12,915 bases of DNA from Candidatus Latescibacterota bacterium (GTDB lineage Bacteria; Latescibacterota; Latescibacteria; Latescibacterales; Latescibacteraceae), in the NCBI GenBank assembly GCA_018656855.1, contig JABHYP010000171.1, positions 1 to 12,915 on the forward strand. Reading direction: 5' to 3'. Position numbers and translations under genes: made by a program. Shown in pieces: positions 1 through 6,437 of this stretch (positions are counted from its first letter, which is position 1; each line of letters opens with the position of its first letter). Under the pieces are notes generated by a model, which saw only the letters and a list, made by a program, of their open reading frames with translations, did not search any database and was not told where the DNA came from.

Positions 1-468
1 ACTTTTGGTGATTACAACAGGAGCCTCAACATACTGTCTTTCTCGTTCATGCTATCAAGAAAGAAGGGGCAACGGCCGGCGGACATAAAGCGAAACATAG
101 AGTTATTTGTAGGTAACCTTTCCAAGCTCATTAATTACGGGAAGCTTGTTCTCCAGGAGACGACGAGCATTATCGGAGAACTCAAGATTATCGCTGAAAG
201 AATCAATAAAGCCAGTAAAACAAAGATAATAATACTCTCTGATATGCTCGAGTACAGTGCTGAAGCAAACTGCTATAAACTGATCAAATCGAAAAACGGG
301 AGATTGCCGGAAGTAACAGAGAAAATTTTCGAGAATCTTGACGTTATTGCACTTGGTGCAGGCTATGGGTGTCAAAACAGCACAGAAAATGACCGTTTGA
401 AAGCGATGTGGATAGCATGGTTCGAAAAAGCTGGAGCGAAAGAGTTCCGGTATCTATCTGATTTTTGA
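1..468 (+). CDS. von Willebrand factor A-like protein, C-terminal part (5' truncated by window edge)
   Basis: The reading frame is open from base 1, so the ATG at 49 is probably internal and the gene begins outside the window. About 155 residues are visible. A hydrophobic strand followed by ILSDMLEYS (codons near 228-256) resembles the central strand and acidic loop of VWA-like domains, where the text is often (I/V)xxSDMxE. Further on, VIALGAGYG and a C-terminal R-x-x-x-M-W-x-x-W-F-x-x-A-G-A resemble the last strand and helix of VWA-like proteins found in mobile or plasmid-borne loci. The N-terminal MIDAS strand would lie upstream and is not seen, so metal binding cannot be judged. The next gene starts 51 bases downstream. 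Its codon use is somewhat GC-richer than that of the following genes. The VWA call rests on remembered family patterns; I am fairly sure the gene is real and moderately sure of the fold. Confidence 0.6.
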   Translation, partial: TFGDYNRSLNILSFSFMLSRKKGQRPADIKRNIELFVGNLSKLINYGKLVLQETTSIIGELKIIAERINKASKTKIIILSDMLEYSAEANCYKLIKSKNGRLPEVTEKIFENLDVIALGAGYGCQNSTENDRLKAMWIAWFEKAGAKEFRYLSDF

Positions 469-507
469 ACTTTTAGATCGATAAAACTATTGAAATTATA
501 TTTCAAA

Positions 508-513
508 GGGAGG
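508..513 (+). promoter_or_regulatory. Shine-Dalgarno site deciding the start at 520
   Basis: GGGAGG lies six bases before the ATG at 520. An in-frame ATG at 490 lies upstream of this site and has no ribosome binding site of its own, so 520 is preferred. A 15-base inverted repeat (TGAAAT-tat-ATTTCA, 491-505) abuts the site on its 5' side. Confidence 0.7.
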
Positions 514-519
514 TTTATT

Positions 520-939
520 ATGTCTACAAAAATATTTAAAATGTCAGAAGCGCATGTAAAACTGCTGATTCATCTTTTTACTGCTTGGATAAAGACAGTT
601 CGTGGTGACGCACCTGCTTATGGTTATTCCATCGATCAGGCATTGGAGAATGGCCTGATTTATCGTGAGTTCTGGAATTACTATATTGCCAAATCTGAAA
701 TATGGGATGAACTTATCAATGAAAGATATCTATATAGCGAAAATCTGAGAATATCAGTTTCGATTACTTATGATGGATTTTCATTTTTAGAGAAATTGTT
801 CGAAAATAAAGGTAATGAATACAGAGCCGAGTGGAATAATCTCGAAAAAGAATATAATGAAGAAGAAATTCTTTTTGCTTTTGAGGTGTTCACAATTTTT
901 TGGATTGAGAATACAGATATGGAATACGAATTTGTTTAA
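520..939 (+). CDS. hypothetical protein, 139 residues
   Basis: I do not recognise this protein. The start at 520 (MSTKIFKMSE) is chosen because GGGAGG precedes it. The product is soluble in appearance, rich in Glu, Tyr, Phe and Trp, with no membrane segment, signal peptide or cysteine pattern. The C-terminal third is acidic and probably helical (YNEEEILFAFEVF) and ends in a short acidic-aromatic tail (MEYEFV). It sits between the VWA-like gene and another small acidic protein, 40 bases before the next chosen start, so it is probably cotranscribed with them. Its size and composition would suit an accessory, immunity or regulatory protein, but nothing in the sequence selects among these. Confidence 0.65.
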   Translation: MSTKIFKMSEAHVKLLIHLFTAWIKTVRGDAPAYGYSIDQALENGLIYREFWNYYIAKSEIWDELINERYLYSENLRISVSITYDGFSFLEKLFENKGNEYRAEWNNLEKEYNEEEILFAFEVFTIFWIENTDMEYEFV

Positions 940-966
940 ATATAATTAATTTCAATAATTCATGAT

Positions 967-971
967 GGAGG
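967..971 (+). promoter_or_regulatory. Shine-Dalgarno site deciding the start at 980
   Basis: GGAGG eight bases before the ATG at 980. The in-frame ATG at 962 lies before this site with no site of its own, so it is unlikely to be used. Confidence 0.7.
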
Positions 972-979
972 ATTGCAGC

Positions 980-1297
980 ATGCAGATAGTTAATGAAGAG
1001 ATGGAAACTGGTTCTGAGGAATGGTTCTTTGACCAGGTTAATCGTGCGACGAAAAAGTTTCTTTCTGTTATTACAGATGATGCTAGAAATGATTTGGATG
1101 GAATGCCTGATTATCCGAAGCGGTTAATCTTGAGTAACGCGTTGTTCAATGCAATAAAGGTCGTGAATTATCCGGTTGAAAAGATGACTGCGGAGGATAA
1201 CAGTATGGAATTTCTTCGGAAATACGATCATTTTGCAGATAAGTTCAGCGGCCTTATTCTTGAAATGGGTGAGGCACTACAAAGTTGGGAACCTTGA
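980..1297 (+). CDS. hypothetical acidic protein, 105 residues
   Basis: Unrecognised. With the start at 980 the product begins MQIVNEEMETGSEEWF. It is acidic, without membrane segments, and appears mostly helical, including a helix around FFDQVNRATKKFL and a final FSGLILEMGEAL helix ending in SWEP. It contains one Trp near each end and no cysteine or metal motif. It lies 40 bases after the previous gene and 54 bases before the DFVTNSSS gene, in the same direction, which suggests one transcript. Function cannot be assigned from sequence. Confidence 0.6.
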   Translation: MQIVNEEMETGSEEWFFDQVNRATKKFLSVITDDARNDLDGMPDYPKRLILSNALFNAIKVVNYPVEKMTAEDNSMEFLRKYDHFADKFSGLILEMGEALQSWEP

Positions 1298-1337
1298 GAT
1301 AAGTTGCTAAAAAAAATACTATTGTTTTTATTTATTG

Positions 1338-1345
1338 AAAGGCGG
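1338..1345 (+). promoter_or_regulatory. Shine-Dalgarno-like site deciding the start at 1352
   Basis: AAAGGCGG lies six bases before the ATG at 1352. The frame extends upstream to an ATG at 1304, but that start has no ribosome binding site and would place extra residues ahead of the conserved-looking MKIREDFVTNSSS N-terminus. Confidence 0.65.
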
Positions 1346-1351
1346 TATACC

Positions 1352-1729
1352 ATGAAAATCAGAGAAGATTTTGTAACAAACAGTTCGAGCGTGAGTTATA
1401 TCGTTCTTGTTAACAAAAATAATCTTGATGAACTATCAAATATAATAAAAAATGGTCTTGATGATGGAGAAGGCTATAGAGTCAGTATTACTGGAGTTTA
1501 CTCAAGTATTGAAAATCCTGATAATAGATTGGATTTTTGGTTACCAAGAGAAAAAGTGGAAAATAATATCAAAAATATTGAGCAAGCATTGAAAGATAAT
1601 GAGGTATTGGTGATCATTAGAATTCCGTATATCATTTTAGATTTTTTTGATGAATATGATGATTTCAAAATTTATAAACAAGCCATTAATAAAAACATTA
1701 CCACATATATTGACAGTGAATGTGAATAA
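1352..1729 (+). CDS. small protein with DFVTNSSS-type N-terminus, 125 residues
   Basis: The product begins MKIREDFVTNSSSVSYIVLV when started at 1352. I recall this N-terminal pattern (MKxRxDFVTNSSSSSF or close variants) from many otherwise unrelated bacterial and phage hypothetical proteins; its role is not known to me. After the Ser-rich stretch there is a hydrophobic beta strand (YIVLV, residues 16-20), then a body with WLPREKVENNI (residues 63-73), a hydrophobic segment VLVIIRIPYIILDFF (85-99) and an acidic EYDD. The C-terminus is DSECE with one cysteine. The segment 85-99 could be buried or membrane-associated, but its Arg and Pro argue against a standard transmembrane helix. It is 73 bases upstream of the radical SAM/SPASM gene, the usual position for a substrate or partner of such an enzyme. 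Possible roles are enzyme substrate or accessory protein; both are inference. Confidence 0.7.
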   Translation: MKIREDFVTNSSSVSYIVLVNKNNLDELSNIIKNGLDDGEGYRVSITGVYSSIENPDNRLDFWLPREKVENNIKNIEQALKDNEVLVIIRIPYIILDFFDEYDDFKIYKQAINKNITTYIDSECE

Positions 1730-1789
1730 TATAGTTGATATTCTGATTCTGTTAAACGTAACACATTGTAATTCAATGAAACTAATACA

Positions 1790-1795
1790 GAGAGG
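1790..1795 (+). promoter_or_regulatory. Shine-Dalgarno site deciding the start at 1803
   Basis: GAGAGG lies seven bases before the ATG at 1803. In-frame ATGs at 1647 and 1776 lack such a site, and a start at 1647 would overlap the preceding gene by more than 80 bases. Confidence 0.7.
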
Positions 1796-1802
1796 TAATA
1801 GA

Positions 1803-2855
1803 ATGATTAATCACGATTCATCTTTTGAACGTGCACAATACAAACCATACTTCTCGATTTTTCATAAGAATACCGGTCAATTTATCCGCGGGAATGAGCC
1901 TGATTCCGAAGATGATGTTTTCTGGTCTGAGGAATGCCCTGAAATGCTTGATATTTCTATTACTGGGATGTGTAATAGGGAGTGTGATTTTTGTTATCGG
2001 AATTCGAAGCCTGACGGGAATCATTTACCTGTTGGCAAGCTGCGTTTTGTTCTTGATCAAATTAAGGACAATTTTATCTGTCAAATTGCGTTGGGTGGGG
2101 GTAATCCGCCTCTTCATCCAGAGTTTCCAGAAATCCTTCGAATGATTCGTGAGGATTATGGGATTGTTCCCAATTACACTTATAATGGATGTGATCTTTC
2201 TGATGAAGGTTTGGATGCTTCAGAAAAGTATTGTGGTGCTGTTGCAGTCAGTTGGTATGATGATGAGAAGCGATGGTTTGCTGAAACTACAAGACTTATT
2301 ATTGCAGGAATAAAAACCAATGCTCACTTTGTTCTATCATCCAAGAGTATAAAGTATGCTACGCGAATTTTGAATGGAGAGCTGAGCGTTCCTGATGGTC
2401 TTAATGCAATAGTATTTCTCACTCACAAGCCTGTTGGTAAGGGCAAAGAATCTGATTGTCTGGTCGCGGGCTCAGAAGAATTAAGGTCATTCCTGAATAC
2501 ATTCAGTAATCATAAACATGGCTTCAAAGTCGGTTTCGACAGTTGCTTTGCAAGCGCAATCGTTGAACAATCTGAGATTAACCCGATTTATTATGATTAT
2601 TGTGAAGCTGGAAGGTTTTCAGCCTTTATCAGCGAGGACCTCTTTTTCTATCCGTGTTCTTTTGCAGAACAACTCGGAGGAATAAACCTCGAGCACACAC
2701 CGCTTGTAGAAGCATGGGAAACAGGAAAACAATTCGTTCGGTTTAGAAGCTTTCTACAAACAACGCAATGCGATTGTGATTTTCAATCAAACTGTAGAGG
2801 AGGATGTCCAATCGATGGAAGGGCCTTCTGTACCAGTCCTTTAAAAAAGAGATGA
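1803..2855 (+). CDS. radical SAM/SPASM domain protein, 350 residues
   Basis: This is a probable S-adenosylmethionine radical enzyme with auxiliary iron-sulfur clusters. The radical SAM cluster motif CNRECDFC (C57, C61, C64) matches CxxxCxxC, and GGGNPPLHPEF (98-108) sits where the family has its GGE-type SAM-binding motif. The C-terminal SPASM region has C267 and C285, then C323, C325, C331, C335 and C343 (CDC, CRGGC, AFC), with C248 a possible further ligand. The start at 1803 is set by GAGAGG. At 350 residues it is within the usual range for SPASM enzymes, which modify peptides or proteins or act in cofactor synthesis. No RRE-like domain is evident by eye. The gene follows the small DFVTNSSS protein, a possible substrate. 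The GHKL-peptidase gene begins 115 bases downstream with its own candidate promoter. The reaction is unknown; the family call is secure. Confidence 0.93.
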   Translation: MINHDSSFERAQYKPYFSIFHKNTGQFIRGNEPDSEDDVFWSEECPEMLDISITGMCNRECDFCYRNSKPDGNHLPVGKLRFVLDQIKDNFICQIALGGGNPPLHPEFPEILRMIREDYGIVPNYTYNGCDLSDEGLDASEKYCGAVAVSWYDDEKRWFAETTRLIIAGIKTNAHFVLSSKSIKYATRILNGELSVPDGLNAIVFLTHKPVGKGKESDCLVAGSEELRSFLNTFSNHKHGFKVGFDSCFASAIVEQSEINPIYYDYCEAGRFSAFISEDLFFYPCSFAEQLGGINLEHTPLVEAWETGKQFVRFRSFLQTTQCDCDFQSNCRGGCPIDGRAFCTSPLKKR

Positions 2856-2897
2856 TTTTGAATAAAGCAAGTTATTTTTCTTTGAAATACTTTGTAT

Positions 2898-2926
2898 TTG
2901 ATAGCCGCTATGTTAACATGTAAAAT
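2898..2926 (+). promoter_or_regulatory. candidate sigma70-type promoter for the GHKL-peptidase gene
   Basis: TTGATA at 2898-2903 and TAAAAT at 2921-2926 are separated by 17 bases, close to the standard -35/-10 arrangement, 44 bases before the gene start. The 7-mer TTTGATA recurs at 2897, 2932 and 2945 in this gap, which could be an operator or simply AT-rich coincidence. Confidence 0.4.
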
Positions 2927-2956
2927 AATCTTTTGATAGTGATATTTGATAATATT

Positions 2957-2964
2957 GAGGAGGT
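2957..2964 (+). promoter_or_regulatory. strong Shine-Dalgarno site supporting a GTG start at 2971
   Basis: GAGGAGGT lies six bases before GTG at 2971. The nearer ATG at 2966 opens only ATG-TTG-TGA, a two-codon frame whose stop overlaps the GTG start. The GTG is therefore the real start of the long gene, possibly with minor competition or translational coupling from the mini-frame. Confidence 0.7.
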
Positions 2965-2970
2965 CATGTT

Positions 2971-4545
2971 GTGATTGAATTTAATGAAGAGATTATTGAC
3001 ACAAGAATCACTGATCATTGGGGTGTTAATTGGTCTCCAATGGAAATAGCCAGGGATTTTTTGCAAAATTTTTATGATGATAATCCCATAAACGATATTT
3101 CCATTGACATCAATGACAGCACCGTAACTGTCTCAGCTCCTGCTCAATTTGATTATAACGAGTTATTGTATCTGGGATCTGATAAAGGTGAAGAAAAGAT
3201 TGGTCAATATGGTGAAGGTTTTAAGGCGGCAACACTTAATGCATTGAGAAATCATAATTGTGGTCTTCATGTGATTGTTGATGATAAAGATTTAGAGTTT
3301 TTTCTGGAGGATAAAAAAATTGGGCAAAGAAACAAAATGGTAGTAATGTGTCGAATTTTAAAAACAGATAAATTTATAGGCACAAAACTTTTATTAACAA
3401 ACTGCCCTCAATCTTTAATCGATGAATTTAAATTTGGATTAAAACATTTTTATTATGAAAACAATCCCCTTTTCGGAGAACTTCTGGCTAAAACATATGA
3501 AGATGATATTTTTGTCTATAAATCTACAACTTCTGAAGGATGTGTTTTTTATAAAAAACTTTTACGCGCAAAATTAGATATACCACTTGTATTTGTTTGT
3601 AATCGTACATATAAAATGATTGATGCTAAAATAATATATGATAGGGACCGGAAAGCATTCAATGAAGAAGTTTTGGATAAATACTTGCGTTTGGTATGTA
3701 AACCTATAAGCCATCATGTCAGGGATATTGTAAGTTATTTAGAACCATGGTATAAGAAGGGACATAAAGTTCTCGCTTCAATTGCAGATTCAGTTAGATG
3801 GAATTATTCTATGAATTTTCCAATTAACTATTATGCAAAGCATTCAAAAAGAAAAAATATTTCTTTAGAAGCACAATATGAGATAACTCTAATACTTGAT
3901 GAGTTTCAAGAGAAAAGTTTTATTGAATGCCCGGGTTATATGGCAAAATTAGGAATGAAGACAGCTCTTTCTGTTTTTGAAAAACGAAAAAAACAAATTG
4001 AGGAAAAACATCATAATTTATACACGAGAAAACCAGAAAAGCTTGAAAGAGAAGCATTAAATGTATTATCTGACTTCATAAGGGAGATTGATCCGAATTT
4101 GTATGATAAATTTTCTAACGCATCATATACAATTGGGGAGTCTGACGAGATTATTGGAGAGTTACAAAAGAAACGTGGTTTTCGTGAAAAGAATATATTT
4201 TTATCAACAAAAGTATTTACGCTTGAGTTTTCGGAATCTCTTGCTATTCTATTGCATGAATGGCAGCACGTTTATGGCCATGATGGCTCTAGAAGTTTCA
4301 CGGATGCATTAACACATTTAATCGCTGCAATTATCAGAATTAAAGCAACTGATATGCTAATAAATGCTGAGAAACAATGGGATAGTATTTCTTCGAAAAT
4401 AAAAAAAGCTCAAGGGAACCCAGAGGGAGCTTCACATTTGTTTTTAATTATTGACAGATTGAGTAGTGATCAAAAATCAAAGTTGTTAAAGAATGTCCCT
4501 AAAAATGAGCTGATTAAATTTCTAGAAAAAGAAAAATTGTTTTAA
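2971..4545 (+). CDS. GHKL (Hsp90-like) ATPase fused to HExxH metallopeptidase-like domain, 524 residues
   Basis: The N-terminal part carries Bergerat-fold ATPase signatures. ARDFLQNFYDD (27-37, N33) fits the Mg-binding N-box, and GSDKG...IGQYGEGFK (69-85) fits the glycine-rich lid motif of Hsp90, MutL and MORC-type ATPases. The canonical DxGxG motif is not obvious; SAPAQF (55-60) occupies about its place. Residues 90-330 have no motif I know. Residues 345-400 are charged and helical. The C-terminal part has a strand (NIFLST) followed by LLHEWQHVYG, giving the zincin signature H429-E430-x-x-H433, then DGSRSFTDALTH; D438, H437 or D445 are candidates for a third ligand. This order suggests ATP-dependent conformational control of a peptidase. 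It starts at GTG 2971 with a strong ribosome binding site and is markedly AT-rich. I know no named family with this exact order, and the gene could belong to a defence, stress or maturation locus. Confidence 0.85.
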   Translation: MIEFNEEIIDTRITDHWGVNWSPMEIARDFLQNFYDDNPINDISIDINDSTVTVSAPAQFDYNELLYLGSDKGEEKIGQYGEGFKAATLNALRNHNCGLHVIVDDKDLEFFLEDKKIGQRNKMVVMCRILKTDKFIGTKLLLTNCPQSLIDEFKFGLKHFYYENNPLFGELLAKTYEDDIFVYKSTTSEGCVFYKKLLRAKLDIPLVFVCNRTYKMIDAKIIYDRDRKAFNEEVLDKYLRLVCKPISHHVRDIVSYLEPWYKKGHKVLASIADSVRWNYSMNFPINYYAKHSKRKNISLEAQYEITLILDEFQEKSFIECPGYMAKLGMKTALSVFEKRKKQIEEKHHNLYTRKPEKLEREALNVLSDFIREIDPNLYDKFSNASYTIGESDEIIGELQKKRGFREKNIFLSTKVFTLEFSESLAILLHEWQHVYGHDGSRSFTDALTHLIAAIIRIKATDMLINAEKQWDSISSKIKKAQGNPEGASHLFLIIDRLSSDQKSKLLKNVPKNELIKFLEKEKLF

Positions 4546-4630
4546 CAGAAACATTAGACACAGATAATGATGAAATCAATATTTAGTATTTTGTTTACTA
4601 TGGGGAAGTAAATTATAGATTAAATGTGAT

Positions 4631-4658
4631 AAAGGCCGTGGGAATCGAACCCGCGGGA
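4631..4658 (-). other. tRNA 3'-end fragment (T-arm and acceptor strand), candidate integration-site core
   Basis: Read on the minus strand, the segment gives GCGGG-TTCGATT-CCCAC followed by GGCCTTT. This is a T-stem, a canonical TTCGATT T-loop, the 3' T-stem strand and a seven-base acceptor strand. One T-stem pair is a C-A mismatch. No anticodon arm or D-arm follows at higher coordinates, and no AAAGGCC partner strand is found at tRNA distance, so this is a fragment and not a working tRNA. Such fragments are usual at the distal end of elements integrated into tRNA 3' ends. A CCA is not encoded. Confidence 0.6.
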
Positions 4659-4809
4659 TAGTGTACTTATGGATAACTTATATTAACAATAAAATGAGGC
4701 AACCTATTATATTTAATTATTATACCAATCATCGCTGTCAATCACAGTTTTTCACATTTTGCCATGTTTTTGCCTTCAAATGCTCCCGTATAGCTCCCGA
4801 ATAAATGAT
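4659..4809. other. non-coding stretch with GCTCCCG direct repeat
   Basis: No open frame of convincing quality on either strand. GCTCCCG occurs at 4782-4788 and again at 4793-4799, an 11-base period. Minus-strand frames through it end near 4740 and carry short peptides I cannot match. AT-rich sequence with the near-palindrome TTATGGATAA at 4667-4676 lies beside the tRNA fragment. The stretch links the tRNA fragment to the transposase remnant. Confidence 0.4.
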
Positions 4810-5132
4810 CCTCTTCATAATAAAAAAGAAGACAAATATGCTTTGAACTGGACACGGCTCTCTCATGTAAACGGTTTGTCTCGAATCAGGTGAAGATCTG
4901 ACTGTTTGTTCTTGCTTACAACTTGGGCAACTTCCTGCGACGCTTTGTTCTTCAGAAGAAAATCAAACACTGGTAACTTCGCAGTCTTCTCGTGAAACTA
5001 ATCAAGATCGGGGCGAAGATTGTCAGGCACAGAAGGTACGTCACGTTTCAGATGGCTGAGGTTGGGATAGACAAGAGGTTATTTGCCGAAATATTGTCTC
5101 GGATAGAACGACTGCGATGCTATTTCTTTTAA
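4810..5132 (+). pseudogene. IS1380-type transposase, decayed C-terminal remnant
   Basis: Translated pieces match the C-terminal third of IS1380-family DDE transposases as I remember them. KYALNWTRLS is encoded at 4834-4863. After a two-base shift, CKRFVSNQVK, then LAYNLGNFLRRFVLQ, KLIKIGAK, YVTFQMAEVG and LFAEILSRIERLR follow in one frame to the stop at 5130-5132. Decay is explicit. The run CTCTCTCA (4858-4865) is two bases too long to keep RLS-C in frame, TGA interrupts at 4899-4901, and TAA interrupts at 4974-4976 where the family has HWSL. The N-terminal two thirds, with the first catalytic acidic residues, are missing. The piece is GC-richer than the surrounding DNA. It cannot be active. 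Confidence 0.82.
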
Positions 5133-5491
5133 ACTACCACATTTTTTTATGAGTCAATGGAGAGGTATCTCTAATTGGCAAATTTTGATGTAAATCGTGA
5201 TAATTTAGCGAGATAATTCTATTTTTTTGAAAAAGTTTTTGCTTTTGAAACGTGAAAATGATAATATTCATTCACAAATAAGAGTGTGTCGAAATATAAA
5301 CCCTAATAATTTAAATAGCTGGGGAATGCCGGTTAAAAGGATTGTATAAGGATAAGAATTGAATAAAAAAAAGTTGATTCAAACAAGAAGTTACCTTATT
5401 TTTCATAATATCCAAAAGTTTCTAAGACGCACAGTTAGTTACTTAGTTACTATTTGTTAAAACTAGCTATTTTGAAAGATCTGGGGGAAAA
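5133..5491. other. intergenic leader of the signalling operon
   Basis: No gene is supported here. The stretch is very AT-rich. It holds a perfect tandem repeat of TTAGTTAC (5435-5442 and 5443-5450) immediately before TATTTGTTAA at 5451-5460; the latter 10-mer recurs at 10201-10210 just before the last gene of the operon. The segment GGGGAATGCCGGTTAAAAGG around 5320-5340 is GC-richer than its surroundings and may be residue of the insertion sequence, but I cannot show matching terminal repeats. Confidence 0.4.
5374..5402 (+). promoter_or_regulatory. weak candidate promoter for the HDOD-kinase operon
   Basis: TTGATT at 5374-5379 and TATTTT at 5397-5402 with a 17-base spacer, about 90 bases before the HDOD start. 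The -10 element is poor and the region is AT-rich, so chance matches are likely. Confidence 0.25.
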
Positions 5492-6397
5492 ATGGAAAAC
5501 AAAGATAATATAATGAATAATGAGAAAAGTAAAGAGATCAAAGAACTTATAGAAAAAGTTAATAAGTCAGGAATTTCTTCAATCAAAGAAGTAATTGTAC
5601 AACTGGTAGGAGTAATAAATGATCCTAAATCCAGCGCAAAAGACTTACAAAAAATAATTGAAAGAGATCCACCTTTATCATCAAAATTGCTAAAACATGC
5701 AAATTCAGCATATTATGGTTTCCGAAAAAAAATCAGCGGGATACAGGAAGCAATAGTTGGTATTGGATTTAATGCATTAAAAGAATTAGCATTGAACCAG
5801 AAGCTCTGTGAACTGTTTCAAAAGGATGACCGTTATGATGGATATTCAAGAAACACCTTATGGAAACATAGTGTTGCTGTTGCTCTATGCAATAAATTAA
5901 TCTATATGAGAGAATTTAGTGAGATAGGAGAAAACGTATATGCTGCAGGTTTGCTGCATAATATTGGTATTATTGTTGAAGATCAGTTTCTACAAGGAAA
6001 GTTCAGAGAAGCTTTATCAGAATCGGAGAAAAATAATCAGAATTTATTCGATGCGGAAAATCGTATAATGGGTTTTAATCATGCGGAAATTGGAATGACA
6101 ATGGCTGAGAACTGGAATTTCCCTGATGACTTGGTCATGGCTATTGGATGTCATCATGATCCGGAAAGAGCAGATGATAAATTTAAAAAAATTACTTCTA
6201 CGCTTTATATTTCAGACTATGCTTGTCAAGTGAATAATATTGGATATATTGATGCACCTTATATGAATGAGTTATTATATAAAAAATTTCTAAACAAACT
6301 GAAAATCAAAGAAGAAGCAATAGATATTATTATAGAAGATGTTCAAGAAGAAATTGAAAATATGGGAAAATCTGGGTGGTTTCATGATGAGAAATAA
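5492..6397 (+). CDS. HDOD domain signalling protein, 301 residues
   Basis: The HDOD domain spans roughly residues 22-230, with the typical opening LPPLSSKLLKHANSAYYG-like segment (59-76), QEAIVGIGFNALKELAL (85-101), WKHSVAVALC (124-133), AAGLLHNIGI (151-160), FNHAEIGMTMAENWNFP (195-211) and IGCHHDPE (218-225). HDOD proteins are HD-superfamily relatives that usually lack phosphohydrolase activity and act as regulatory partners in signalling. Here H126, H156, H197, H221, H222 and D242 remain in HD-like positions, but the HD doublet is H156-N157, which argues against normal catalysis. There are no membrane segments, and the N-terminus is a short charged helix. GGGGG ends four bases before the ATG at 5492. 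It is the first gene of a run whose next member, the sensor kinase, begins 40 bases later, so it probably works with that kinase. Confidence 0.93.
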   Translation: MENKDNIMNNEKSKEIKELIEKVNKSGISSIKEVIVQLVGVINDPKSSAKDLQKIIERDPPLSSKLLKHANSAYYGFRKKISGIQEAIVGIGFNALKELALNQKLCELFQKDDRYDGYSRNTLWKHSVAVALCNKLIYMREFSEIGENVYAAGLLHNIGIIVEDQFLQGKFREALSESEKNNQNLFDAENRIMGFNHAEIGMTMAENWNFPDDLVMAIGCHHDPERADDKFKKITSTLYISDYACQVNNIGYIDAPYMNELLYKKFLNKLKIKEEAIDIIIEDVQEEIENMGKSGWFHDEK

Positions 6398-6437
6398 ATT
6401 AAATAATTTTAAAGTATATAAATGAGGAATAGACATT

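Noticed and set aside
1647..1802. N-terminal extension of the radical SAM frame up to ATG 1647
   Set aside because: It overlaps the preceding gene, has no ribosome binding site, and GAGAGG supports 1803.
4690..4745. Minus-strand promoter with TTGACA and TATAAT
   Set aside because: The two hexamers are only 11 bases apart, too close for a normal promoter, and no gene follows on that strand.
4740..4860. Possible integrase C-terminus on the minus strand next to the tRNA fragment
   Set aside because: Two minus-strand frames stay open briefly, but neither shows the R-H-R-Y residues of tyrosine recombinases, and the + strand reading as transposase explains most of it.
5310..5345. GGGGAATGCCGGTTAAAAGG as a terminal repeat of the transposon
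   Set aside because: No inverted partner was found left of the transposase remnant, so it is only noted as GC-richer sequence.
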